Assembly (NCBI GenBank): GCA_036377075.1
Contig: DASUZB010000240.1
Span: 1 to 9,737, forward strand
Length of the DNA stretch: 9,737 nt
Direction: 5' to 3'
Source: DASUZB01 sp036377075
GTDB lineage: Bacteria > Actinomycetota > CALGFH01
Numbering within the stretch: the stretch's first letter is position 1; every line of letters begins with the position of its first letter. A program made the position numbers and the translations under genes. Below the pieces are notes generated by a model that had not been told where the DNA came from, did not search any database, and saw only the letters and a list, made by a program, of their open reading frames with translations. This document shows positions 1 to 5,896 of this stretch, in pieces.

Positions 1-78
1 AAGGGGCCGGAGGGCATCGGGGGAGCGGGACCTTCTCCTCTGCCGGGCAGGAATCTCGGGCGCTAGCCGGACGGCGAC

Positions 79-111
79 CGGGGCTCGGCGCAAGCGGGCC
101 GCCGAGCCCCG
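79..111 (+). terminator. Terminator-like hairpin
   Basis: A perfect 12-bp inverted repeat lies at 79-90 (CGGGGCTCGGCG) and 100-111, with a 9-nt loop. No real T tract follows (TTACCC). This is common for intrinsic terminators in very GC-rich actinobacteria but makes the call less certain. It would end a gene entering from the left, perhaps the frame that stops at 64-66, and insulate the lipoprotein gene downstream. Confidence 0.5.
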
Positions 112-269
112 TTACCCATCCGTCGATCCGTGCCCGCCGGCACTGCGGGTCACCGGCGTCCCATGGCCATTCTGGTTCGCAACCGTGACGTGCCTGAGGT
201 GGATCAGGAATTGGGGCGACATATTCCCGGTCAGGTCCTGTGACCGAGTTCTGCGACTATCGAAGCAGA

Positions 270-294
270 GGACTCCACCGCACTCCCGGAGTCC
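270..294 (+). promoter_or_regulatory. Hairpin abutting the lipoprotein ribosome binding site
   Basis: GGACTCC at 270-276 and GGAGTCC at 288-294 form a perfect 7-bp inverted repeat around an 11-nt loop. The next bases, AAGGGGG at 295-301, are the Shine-Dalgarno sequence of the gene starting at 312. It could be a leader RNA hairpin affecting initiation, or a DNA operator. Its length is modest for this base composition, so chance is possible. Confidence 0.3.
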
Positions 295-311
295 AAGGGG
301 GATGAACCATC

Positions 312-878
312 ATGCGGCCCATGCGCCCGATCGCCACCGCGCTCCTCGTCGCCAGCGTCGCCGTGGCCGGCTGCGCCCGGAGCCAGCCCGACCGGAGCGC
401 TACCCCGTCCAGCGCGCCGGTCGCCACCGCGGCACCCGCGACCAGCACCCCGACCACCCAGAGCCCCGTCGCCGACGACACGACCAGGCGCGAGCCGGTC
501 GTGCTGGTCGACGGCCGCCACCCTGCCAACATCAAGGCCGTCGACCCGGACCGGCGAACGATCACCGTCGACGTGATCCAGCTCTACTTCGGTGAGCAGG
601 CCGCCAGCGAGGCCGCCAAGGACCACCAGGAATCCCCGCCGCCCAACGACATCTACATCCGCAACGCCAACCCCAGGCTGCGGACCCTGCCGGTCCGCCG
701 CGACGCGATCATCACCTGCAACACCCTTACGGCGGGCTACACCGGCAGCGCCACCAAGGACGTCCAGCTGCCCCTCGACCGGCTCGCGATCGTGCTGCCA
801 CGCGGCGGCGCCGGACCGTTCTGGGTCACCGTGCGCCACGGCCAGGTGACCAGGATCGCCGAGCAGTACGTGCCGTAG
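312..878 (+). CDS. Secreted lipoprotein of unknown function
   Basis: This 188-residue protein is probably exported and lipid-anchored to the outer face of the membrane. Residues 1-20 are a signal peptide (Arg at 2 and 5, hydrophobic 7-20) ending in a lipobox VAGC with the acceptor Cys21. A low-complexity Ser/Thr/Pro/Ala linker follows (about 24-57), typical of actinobacterial lipoproteins. A compact domain spans about 62-188, with NDIYIRNANPRLRTLP at 112-127 and VRHGQVTRIAEQY near the end. From memory, similar domains occur in other uncharacterised actinobacterial secreted proteins; none has a role I can name. The ATG at 312 is chosen because AAGGGGG lies 10 nt upstream and it gives a proper signal peptide. 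The gene appears monocistronic and ends before the hairpin at 913-950. Lipoprotein status is firm; the function is unknown. Confidence 0.85.
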   Translation: MRPMRPIATALLVASVAVAGCARSQPDRSATPSSAPVATAAPATSTPTTQSPVADDTTRREPVVLVDGRHPANIKAVDPDRRTITVDVIQLYFGEQAASEAAKDHQESPPPNDIYIRNANPRLRTLPVRRDAIITCNTLTAGYTGSATKDVQLPLDRLAIVLPRGGAGPFWVTVRHGQVTRIAEQYVP

Positions 879-912
879 AAGCACGCTGCCGTGTAGGAGG
901 TGGCGGAGCGCC

Positions 913-950
913 TCGTGGCCACCAGCACCGAGTTGTGCTGGTGGCCACGA
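913..950. terminator. Strong hairpin terminator between convergent genes
   Basis: A perfect 16-bp inverted repeat (arms 913-928 and 935-950, core GGCCACCAGCAC) encloses the 6-nt loop CGAGTT. It lies 35 bases after the lipoprotein stop and 65 bases after the doxX stop, in the gap between two convergent genes, so it can serve both. On the plus strand it is followed by the moderately T-rich CCTTGTTGG; the other side lacks a T tract. This is the longest perfect hairpin noticed in the window. Confidence 0.75.
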
Positions 951-1014
951 CCTTGTTGGTGGGAGCGTCAGGTGAGGCGGGCGGCTCCGCTGGACGACCG
1001 CGACGTGACGGCGG

Positions 1015-1629
1015 TCACAGCAGCCAACGGTTGCGCTGGACGAACGGCAGCTTCGCCCAGAGCCTGCCCAGGCCCCAGGTGTTGCCGGCGTAGGTCAGCG
1101 CCACCGCGATCAGCGCCAGCGCGTAGACGATGTGGTAGTCGACGATCGGGTTGGTCGACATGCTCGGCGCCCCCGCCGAGGTGTGCTTGGCCAGCGGCCA
1201 CTCCGCGGCCCACATCAGCAGCATCATCACCGTGCCGCTGGCGGCCGCGGCGCGCAGCGCCACCCCGAACAGCAGCGCGACGCCGATGCCGAGCAGGCCG
1301 AGCATGAACAGCCAGTTCGCCCAGGGGGTCCCTGCCCAGCTGTGGAAGGTCGACTCGAACGGGCCCACCTCCACGCCGCTCAGGAAGCCCTTGGTGGGCG
1401 AGCCGCCGTTGATCCAGGCCTTGGCGGACGGGGTCGCGTAGCCGAGCCCGAACGTCTTGTCCAGGAAGGCCCACAGGAACACGAAGCCGACCGCCACGCG
1501 CACGACCGCCAGGAACCTGGCGGCGCGGGTGGTCATGACGGCCCCATGGGCCGGCGCGGTCTCGGCGGCGCGCTGCGCTGGGAGCTGCAGCGAGCCGTTC
1601 ACCCGCACCCGCTCCTGCTGGATAGCCAT
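1015..1629 (-). CDS. DoxX family integral membrane protein
   Basis: This 204-residue protein has about four predicted membrane helices (roughly 39-56, 104-123, 127-143 and 163-182) and the family-typical FLWAFLDKTFGLG segment at the end of the first. It matches DoxX/DoxD-like proteins, small quinone-associated membrane proteins linked in some organisms to thiosulfate oxidation or redox stress; most actinobacterial members are uncharacterised. The start is the ATG at 1627-1629, preceded by AAAGGAGAG about 8 nt upstream. The frame stays open further upstream, but that extension is Cys/Arg-rich, unlike the family, and bypasses this good ribosome binding site. The gene lies 231 bases downstream of the dehydrogenase-like gene on the same strand, too far for tight coupling, and ends against the hairpin at 913-950. 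The large region between helices 1 and 2 (57-103) is longer than in the shortest DoxX proteins. The family is clear; the reaction is not. Confidence 0.88.
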   Translation of the reverse strand: MAIQQERVRVNGSLQLPAQRAAETAPAHGAVMTTRAARFLAVVRVAVGFVFLWAFLDKTFGLGYATPSAKAWINGGSPTKGFLSGVEVGPFESTFHSWAGTPWANWLFMLGLLGIGVALLFGVALRAAAASGTVMMLLMWAAEWPLAKHTSAGAPSMSTNPIVDYHIVYALALIAVALTYAGNTWGLGRLWAKLPFVQRNRWLL

Positions 1630-1647
1630 GGTGCTCTCCTTTCGGTT

Positions 1648-1659
1648 GCTACCCGTAGC
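1648..1659. promoter_or_regulatory. Small palindrome upstream of doxX
   Basis: GCTACCCGTAGC is a 5-bp inverted repeat with a 2-base centre. It lies just upstream of the AAAGGAGAG ribosome binding site of the DoxX gene. The position suits a repressor operator or a leader element, but it is short. I could not place a convincing -10/-35 pair beside it. Confidence 0.2.
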
Positions 1660-1860
1660 CTCGCCGGCTCGGCCGACCAGGACATGGGTCCAACGTCCCG
1701 AGACCGGCAGGCCATTGGTCGGCACGGCTCGCTTCGTTCCTGGGCAGCACCTGCAAGAGCGATGGATGGCCATCACCGAGTCAGGGCAGAGGTTGTCGAG
1801 CCGACGCCTGGTCCCGGCGTTCGGCCCGCACACCGACCTAGTCCTGCGGTAGCGCTAGTC

Positions 1861-2502
1861 CTAGAGGGAGCGGACGGCCTCGCGCGCCGGGACGTCGCCC
1901 TCGAACAGCTCGAACTCGACGCCGATCGTGTTCGGCGCGTGCAGGCACTCGAGCAGCACGAGCGCGACGTCGTCGCGGGGGACGTCGGCGCGGCGGCCGA
2001 ACGTGCGGCTGACCTGGACGCGGCCGCTGCCAGGGGCGTCGGTCAGGCGGCCCGGCTTGACGATCGTCCAGTCAAGGCCGCTCTGCTTGAGCGCGTCGTC
2101 GGCGTCACGTTTGGCCTGCAGGTACGGGCGCATCGCCGCCGCCGCGCCGGCGACGTCGTGGGTGCCGATCGAGGAGACGATCACGAACCGGGTGACGCCG
2201 AGGTCGCTGGCCGCTTCCATCGACCTGACGGCCGCGCCGTAGTCGACGGTCCGCTTGCGTTCTGGCCCGCTCCCGGGCCCGGCACCGGCGGCGAACACGA
2301 TCGCGTCGGCCGCGCCGAGGTGCGGGCGCAGGTCGTCGCCGCGCTCGAGGTCGCACAGCACGGGTTCGGCGCCCGCCGCCTCCAGGTCGCCGGCCTGCTC
2401 GGCCTTGCGGATCACGCCACGGCCGCGGTGCCCGTCGCGGGCGAGCAGCCGCAGCAAGCGCAGGCCGACCTTGCCATGGCCGCCGATCACCAGTACCTCC
2501 AT
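1861..2502 (-). CDS. NAD(P)-binding atypical short-chain dehydrogenase
   Basis: This 213-residue protein has a Rossmann fold of the atypical/extended SDR type, like small NAD(P)H-binding proteins such as YwnB. The N-terminal strand MEVLVIGGHGKVG carries the nucleotide-binding GxxGxxG (residues 7-13). DAIVFAAGAG (66-75), RFVIVSSIG (105-113) and DWTIVKPGRLTD (144-155) follow at the expected spacing. YLQAK at 127-131 holds the Tyr-x-x-x-Lys pair. Members reduce small carbonyls or act as redox sensors; the substrate is unknown. The ATG at 2500-2502 is preferred because the Rossmann strand starts right there. There is no Shine-Dalgarno sequence, but TACACT lies at -13 to -8, the layout of a leaderless actinobacterial mRNA. 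The open frame extends 42 codons further upstream as a Pro/Gly-rich stretch that is probably not translated. The gene is divergent from the LtrA relic. Confidence 0.87.
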   Translation of the reverse strand: MEVLVIGGHGKVGLRLLRLLARDGHRGRGVIRKAEQAGDLEAAGAEPVLCDLERGDDLRPHLGAADAIVFAAGAGPGSGPERKRTVDYGAAVRSMEAASDLGVTRFVIVSSIGTHDVAGAAAAMRPYLQAKRDADDALKQSGLDWTIVKPGRLTDAPGSGRVQVSRTFGRRADVPRDDVALVLLECLHAPNTIGVEFELFEGDVPAREAVRSL

Positions 2503-2509
2503 GGCCGGC

Positions 2510-2515
2510 AGTGTA
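2510..2515 (-). promoter_or_regulatory. Candidate -10 element for a leaderless transcript
   Basis: Read on the minus strand, TACACT is separated by seven bases (GCCGGCC) from the ATG at 2502. A -10 hexamer at -13 to -8 would put the transcription start on the A of the ATG. The TANNNT pattern and the absence of a Shine-Dalgarno sequence fit leaderless genes, which are frequent in actinobacteria. No good -35 box is visible. Confidence 0.45.
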
Positions 2516-2568
2516 CCGAGGCCGCCGCCGAGCATCGGGCTCGCAAGGCGAGGTGGTCTACCGGTGCC

Positions 2569-2828
2569 ATGACCAGCGAGACCCACGGCCGCTCCAAGCG
2601 GTGGTCCTGGCGGCCGCCACGGGCCCACGGCGAGACATCGCCGACCGGCAGGTCAGCGTCCTCGAGCTGTTCTACGACCTGGTGTACGTGGCCGTCATCG
2701 GCCAGGCGGCCCACCACCTGGCCGACCACGTCACGGTCAGCGGCCTGGCCGAGTTCGCCGTCGTCTCCACGATCTGGTTCTTCGCCGTCAGCCGCTTCCC
2801 GCGCGCCGACGCCTGGGGGGAACCATGA
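2569..2828 (+). pseudogene. ltrA: LtrA N-terminal fragment, frameshifted and truncated
   Basis: This is the broken start of a low-temperature-requirement protein A family gene. Intact LtrA is a multi-helix membrane protein of roughly 350-400 residues and unknown biochemical role. From the ATG at 2569 the first frame gives the family-like N-terminus with RPPRAHGE. The next family block, IADRQVSVLELFYDLVYV followed by AVIGQAAHHLADHV, lies in another frame beginning at 2637. One missing base at about 2636/2637 explains the switch. In the second frame the similarity runs to about FAVVSTIWF, then drifts into PRADAWGEP and a TGA at 2826-2828. The remaining two-thirds or more of LtrA is absent; the following 130 bases before the SnoaL-like gene show nothing recognisable. 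A sequencing error could explain the shift but not the truncation. Confidence 0.75.
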
Positions 2829-2959
2829 CCGGCGCGTAACGGCGCGCTGTGATGTCCTGCTCGAGGACGTCGGCTTCGGGTCGAGGAGGAGCTGTTCACC
2901 GGCTTTGGTGACGACCTGCCTCGCCGGCGAGTCCTTCGCAGAAGGGCGCGGCAGCGAGG

Positions 2960-3376
2960 TTAGGGGTGGCTTCCGGTGGGTGGAGCTGGCTCGGTGGGGT
3001 CCAGACCAGCGGCGAGCAGTGCCTGCTCGCGGTCGGGGAACAGCTGCCAGCGGGACAGCTTGCCCATGCGGAAGGTCAACAGGGCAGCTAGTGGCGTGTC
3101 ATCGGCGAGTTCACCGGTTTCTCGCCACCGCATCTGCCGGCGGGCGAAGACCACGACCCGATCACCCGCCTCCAGAAGCTGTTCGAGCACGACGTGCATG
3201 ACGGCGTGGGGTTGCGTCTGCTTGTCGACCCACTGCCGGACCGCCTCCGGGCCGCGGCCGACTCCCCCGGGCGTCTCAATCTCCACCTCCGGGGTGGCCA
3301 GGGCGAGCACCGCTGTGCCGTCGCCTTGGTTCCAAGCGTCAAGGAGGCGCTGCGCCAGCGCCAAGTTGTCCGGCAT
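2960..3376 (-). CDS. SnoaL-like / NTF2-fold domain protein
   Basis: This 138-residue protein has the small cone-shaped NTF2 fold of the SnoaL-like group. Members include polyketide cyclases, ketosteroid-isomerase-like enzymes and many uncharacterised actinobacterial proteins. The sequence shows the opening helix LAQRLLDAWNQGD (6-19), the strand PEVEIETPGG (29-38), the helix GPEAVRQWVD (42-51), the paired strands DRVVVFARRQMRWRETGE (72-89) and AALLTFRMGKLSRWQLFPDR (97-116), then a short closing helix. One domain fills the whole protein, the usual size. No catalytic residue can be assigned from family knowledge alone. The ATG at 3374-3376 has no Shine-Dalgarno sequence but sits a few bases downstream of a plausible promoter (3386-3414), suggesting a very short leader. 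It is divergent from the methyltransferase gene. Confidence 0.88.
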   Translation of the reverse strand: MPDNLALAQRLLDAWNQGDGTAVLALATPEVEIETPGGVGRGPEAVRQWVDKQTQPHAVMHVVLEQLLEAGDRVVVFARRQMRWRETGELADDTPLAALLTFRMGKLSRWQLFPDREQALLAAGLDPTEPAPPTGSHP

Positions 3377-3385
3377 GCTGCGGTC

Positions 3386-3414
3386 AGTATGTTCGTGCGG
3401 CGGCCGGCGGACAA
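3386..3414 (-). promoter_or_regulatory. Candidate promoter of the SnoaL-like gene
   Basis: On the minus strand, TTGTCC (3409-3414) and CATACT (3386-3391) are separated by 17 bases. Each matches the primary sigma consensus at four of six positions. The transcription start would fall near 3379, giving a leader of about three bases before the ATG at 3376. That fits the missing Shine-Dalgarno sequence. Confidence 0.45.
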
Positions 3415-3549
3415 GCCAAGCGAGGCATTGCGCACTCGGCTACGTGACGGAGCGGGACGCCGGCATGCCGCCCCGTCCGCGTCCCGCGCGCCGCATTCGT
3501 GGTCGACACGGTTGGTGCTGCCGGCTTCTCGTGGGTGCAGACTTGGGGC

Positions 3550-4200
3550 ATGGACGACGACGTGCAGGCGCTCGTGGCCGAGCAGGTCGCCTACTACCGC
3601 GCCCGCGCCCCTGACTACGATGACGCCTACCTCGGCAAGGACTGGGACCGGTGCATCGAGGAGCTGCCGATCGCCGGAGACGTGCTGGAGCTGGCCTGCG
3701 GCACCGGCCACTGGACCCCGATGTTGGCCGCCCGCGCCCGCTCGGTGACCGCGGTCGACGCCGCCCCGGAGGTACTGGCGCTGGCCCGCCGGCGCGTCCG
3801 GGGGCTGCCGGTCGAGTTCATCGAGGCCGACGTGTTCGCCTGGCAGCCGCCACGCCGCTTTGACACGGTGTTCTTCGCCTTCTGGCTGACCCATGTGCCC
3901 CCGGCCCGGTTCGCTGCCTTCTGGTCGATGGTCGGGATGGCCCTGGCACCGGGCGGGTGGGTCTGCTTCCTGGACGACCACAGCCGGGAGCGTGCGGGCG
4001 AACGGTTCGTGCCTGACCAGGCAACGCCGACGGTCTGGCGCCGGCTGCGTGACGGGAGCGAGCACCGGGTGGTGAAGGTGTACTACGCGCCGGGTGAGCT
4101 GGCGGCCAGGCTGGCCGAGCTGGGCTGGTCAGCAGACATTCGCGAGACGAGCAGCCCGCTGCTCGTTGGAACCGCCCATCGGCGCACCGGCGACCCCTAG
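3550..4200 (+). CDS. Class I SAM-dependent methyltransferase
   Basis: This 216-residue protein has a class I Rossmann-like methyltransferase domain. Motif I is VLELACGTGHWT (45-56), which binds S-adenosylmethionine; SVTAVDAAPE (65-74) follows with the acidic residue Asp70 that should hold the ribose. EFIEADVF (89-96) is the region contacting the adenine. FDTVFFAFWLTHVPP (104-118) and LAPGGWVCFLDD (132-143) are motifs IV-V. The length is normal for a stand-alone small-molecule methyltransferase; the substrate cannot be told. The ATG at 3550 is preferred because the family helix follows directly (VAYYRARAPDYDD). A GTG at 3499 would add 17 residues. No strong Shine-Dalgarno sequence precedes either start. 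The gene is divergent from the SnoaL-like gene, and the two may share control within their 173-base gap. Confidence 0.9.
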   Translation: MDDDVQALVAEQVAYYRARAPDYDDAYLGKDWDRCIEELPIAGDVLELACGTGHWTPMLAARARSVTAVDAAPEVLALARRRVRGLPVEFIEADVFAWQPPRRFDTVFFAFWLTHVPPARFAAFWSMVGMALAPGGWVCFLDDHSRERAGERFVPDQATPTVWRRLRDGSEHRVVKVYYAPGELAARLAELGWSADIRETSSPLLVGTAHRRTGDP

Positions 4201-4388
4201 CCGGCATTGCCGGGCCAGGTTCGGCTCTTCCAGCACGGACACGACAGCGTGGGACGCCGCGCGCGGATCTGGCACGCGGGGGCCCGCGGCTCCTGAGGGC
4301 GGCAGGCCAGGGGATGGCGACACTGGCGGTGAGCTGCGCAGATGGCTGGTGCACCCAACTTGCCCCTACGCGAACCCAAACCCGCTGG

Positions 4389-4754
4389 TCACCGGCCCGA
4401 TGATCTGGCTGGCAGGCCGCCGCGCCAAGATCCGCCGCGACACGCCAGCTCGCCGTCGACGGCGAGGACCGGGGCGTTGAGCGGACTCCAATGGCGGACC
4501 TCGAACCCGCCGCCCTCGGCGGCGGGACGGCGGATGTCGTACTCCTGCACCGCCATCGTGTCGGGCACCCGGTCGCGCCGTACCCGGTCCAGCGAGGCGC
4601 GTAGGTTGCCGACGGCGGTGGCCCCGGGAGTCGTCGGGGACGTCGGGGAAGACCTCGAACAGCCCCCGCCCGGGATCTCCTCCCGGCGGGTCATCAGTTC
4701 AGGCTGGTGCTTGGGAATCCGATACTCCGGATGTCTGGCCAGACGCATGCCCAA
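4389..4754 (-). pseudogene. PAS-domain relic with two compensating frameshifts
   Basis: The open frame encodes 121 residues, most of which read as a PAS domain from an actinobacterial signalling protein. PEYRI, MTRREEIPG, GATAVGNLRASLDRV, DTMAVQEYDIRRP and FEVRHWSPLNAPVLAVDGE are in order. Between MTRREEIPG and GATAVGN the frame reads nonsense (GGCSRSSPTSPTT), while a neighbouring frame reads the expected RGLFEVFPDVPDD. One missing base at 4667/4668 and one extra base at 4629 explain this and restore the frame. After about 4452 the expected C-terminal PAS strands and any output domain are missing, replaced by unrelated sequence to the stop. It is probably a dead fragment; a small expressed protein with a scrambled loop cannot be excluded. 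Between its end and the methyltransferase stop (4201-4388) I see no gene. Confidence 0.65.
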
Positions 4755-4820
4755 CGAGCAGGGTCCAGGCTCCGGGGAGACGCGTTGAGGACGATCGGCG
4801 AAGGGCAGGCTGCTGTTGAC

Positions 4821-5717
4821 GTGACCAGGACGTCCAGGCTGGTGCAGCTACGTCAGCTCCTGCCGAAGGGCGTGCCGCTCACCGACGAGGCTTGGCAGCG
4901 TCGCCACCGGCTGATCCAGGCCGCCTTGTGGCTGCAGGTCCCGATCCTGCTGGCGGTGGGGCTGGCTCGCGGGTTCACCCCGGCGCACACCGTGTACGAG
5001 GTGGCGCCGATCGCGGTCCTCGCCCTCCTCGGCAACCACGTCCAGGGCCGAGGGATGAAGGCCATCATGGTCAGCATCGGGCTGCTGACCACCGAGGCCA
5101 TCCTCGTCCACTTCACCGGCGGCCTGATCGAGGCGCACTTCGCCTTCTTCGTCATGCTGCCGCTCATCGCGCTGTACCAGGACCTCCGCGCCTTCTTCGT
5201 CGCGCTCGGCTTCGTGGTCGTGCACCACAGCGTGATGACGATCCTGGTGCCCACCAGCGTCTTCAACCACCCCGCCGCCCTGGCCAAGCCGGTCCTGTGG
5301 GCGGGCATCCACGCTGCCTTCGTGCTCGCCCTGGTGGTGGTCATGATGGCCTTCTGGCGCTTCGCCGAGCAGACCCAGGTCGAGCTGGCGCGCGCCGCCG
5401 AGGACGTGGCGCGCAGCGCAGCTGACGTCGAGCGGGTCGGCGCCGAGCTGACGCGCGCCGCCGACACGCAGAGCCTGACCATCGAGATGATCAACGAGAG
5501 CCTCGGCGACGTCCAACGCCGCATGGAGCGCTCCAAGGCGATGCAGGCCGATCCGGAGCTGGTGGCAAGCCTGTCGCAGATCGTCGAGGCGGTCGGGTTG
5601 ATCGGCGGCCTCTCCGAGCAGCACGCCCGCAACACCGACCTGGCCGCCCAGGCCACCGACCTGACGGCCCAGGCAACCCGCCTCGGCTCGCTGGTGACAC
5701 CGGTGGGGGCGAGATGA
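4821..5717 (+). CDS. Six-helix membrane sensor-like protein with coiled coil
   Basis: About 298 residues from the GTG at 4821. Residues 32-180 form roughly six membrane helices (32-50, 60-72, 80-97, 105-120, 122-142, 160-180). Family-like landmarks are DEAWQRRHRLI (22-32), HFTGGLIEAHFAFFVMLPLI (97-116), ALYQD (117-121), VVHHSVM (133-139) and SVFNHPAALA (146-155). This membrane module is known to me in front of methyl-accepting chemotaxis, GGDEF or kinase domains in actinobacteria. Here it is followed only by a coiled coil (about 183-295) rich in Ala, Glu, Asp and Arg. I see no chemotaxis signalling tip, GGDEF motif or kinase H/N boxes, so it may be a truncated chemoreceptor-like protein. The start is uncertain: the frame is open back to 4707, with an ATG at 4731 and a TTG at 4785 behind GGGGAG. 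The earliest candidates overlap the PAS relic on the other strand. The stop overlaps the next start. Confidence 0.72.
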   Translation: MTRTSRLVQLRQLLPKGVPLTDEAWQRRHRLIQAALWLQVPILLAVGLARGFTPAHTVYEVAPIAVLALLGNHVQGRGMKAIMVSIGLLTTEAILVHFTGGLIEAHFAFFVMLPLIALYQDLRAFFVALGFVVVHHSVMTILVPTSVFNHPAALAKPVLWAGIHAAFVLALVVVMMAFWRFAEQTQVELARAAEDVARSAADVERVGAELTRAADTQSLTIEMINESLGDVQRRMERSKAMQADPELVASLSQIVEAVGLIGGLSEQHARNTDLAAQATDLTAQATRLGSLVTPVGAR

Positions 5718-5896
5718 TCACCCGGGTCGTCATCGTCAAGGACGGGAGCGAGCGGGCCGTCTCCGTCGACGAGTGGAAACGGATGGTGCTCACCGAGCGG
5801 ATCACACTTCTTGCCAGCGAGTCGGTGAGGTTCTACGCCGGGGAGACCCACCTGTCCCCCCGCGAAGCCCTCGTCGCGCTGAAGAACTCCACTTGA
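5714..5896 (+). CDS. Small protein coupled to the membrane sensor-like gene
   Basis: This 60-residue protein is not recognised. Its ATG at 5714 overlaps the upstream TGA as ATGA, and GTGGGGG at 5703-5709 is a ribosome binding site inside the end of the upstream gene. Both point to translational coupling. The sequence begins with two probable strands, MITRVVIVKDG and ERAVSVDEW (13-21). Further segments are RITLLASESVRFYAG (29-43) and a final helix SPREALVALKN (48-58). There are no Cys, no membrane helix and no signal peptide, so it is a soluble mixed alpha/beta protein. It is more likely a partner or modulator of the membrane protein than an independent enzyme. It could also be a leftover of a longer downstream domain. 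Confidence 0.6.
   Translation: MITRVVIVKDGSERAVSVDEWKRMVLTERITLLASESVRFYAGETHLSPREALVALKNST

Larger units (their letters stand above)
1..311. other. Leading gap without a complete gene
   Basis: No complete gene is supported here. Plus-strand frame 1 is open from the window edge to a TAG at 64-66, so the first 66 bases could be the last 21 codons of an upstream gene. That tail has no recognisable domain, and other frames are open too. A terminator-like hairpin follows at 79-111, which fits a gene ending at 66. The rest, about 112-311, should hold the promoter of the lipoprotein gene at 312. I see no convincing -35/-10 pair there, only a hairpin next to the ribosome binding site. Confidence 0.4.

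Noticed and set aside
231..884. A 217-codon open frame on the minus strand
   Set aside because: It is antisense to the lipoprotein, which has a signal peptide, a lipobox and a ribosome binding site. The antisense product is Gly/Arg/Asp-rich with no recognisable features.
1838..1862. Direct repeat CTAGTCCT flanking the end of the dehydrogenase-like gene
   Set aside because: It is only 8 bp with a 9-base gap, and no mobile element or integrase is nearby to make it a target-site duplication or attachment site.
2920..2931. CTCGCCGGCGAG 12-bp palindrome downstream of the LtrA relic
   Set aside because: It has no loop as an RNA and consists almost wholly of CG-rich bases, so it is likely to arise by chance in this composition.
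1132..3201. A 689-codon open frame on the plus strand
   Set aside because: It is antisense to the DoxX and dehydrogenase-like genes, is extremely rich in Arg, Ala, Gly and Pro, and shows no domain apart from the first part of the LtrA relic. Long shadow frames are expected at this GC content.
4201..4213. CCGGCA-T-TGCCGG hairpin just after the methyltransferase stop
   Set aside because: The 1-nt loop is not feasible and opening it leaves a 4-5 bp stem with no T tract, too weak to call a terminator.
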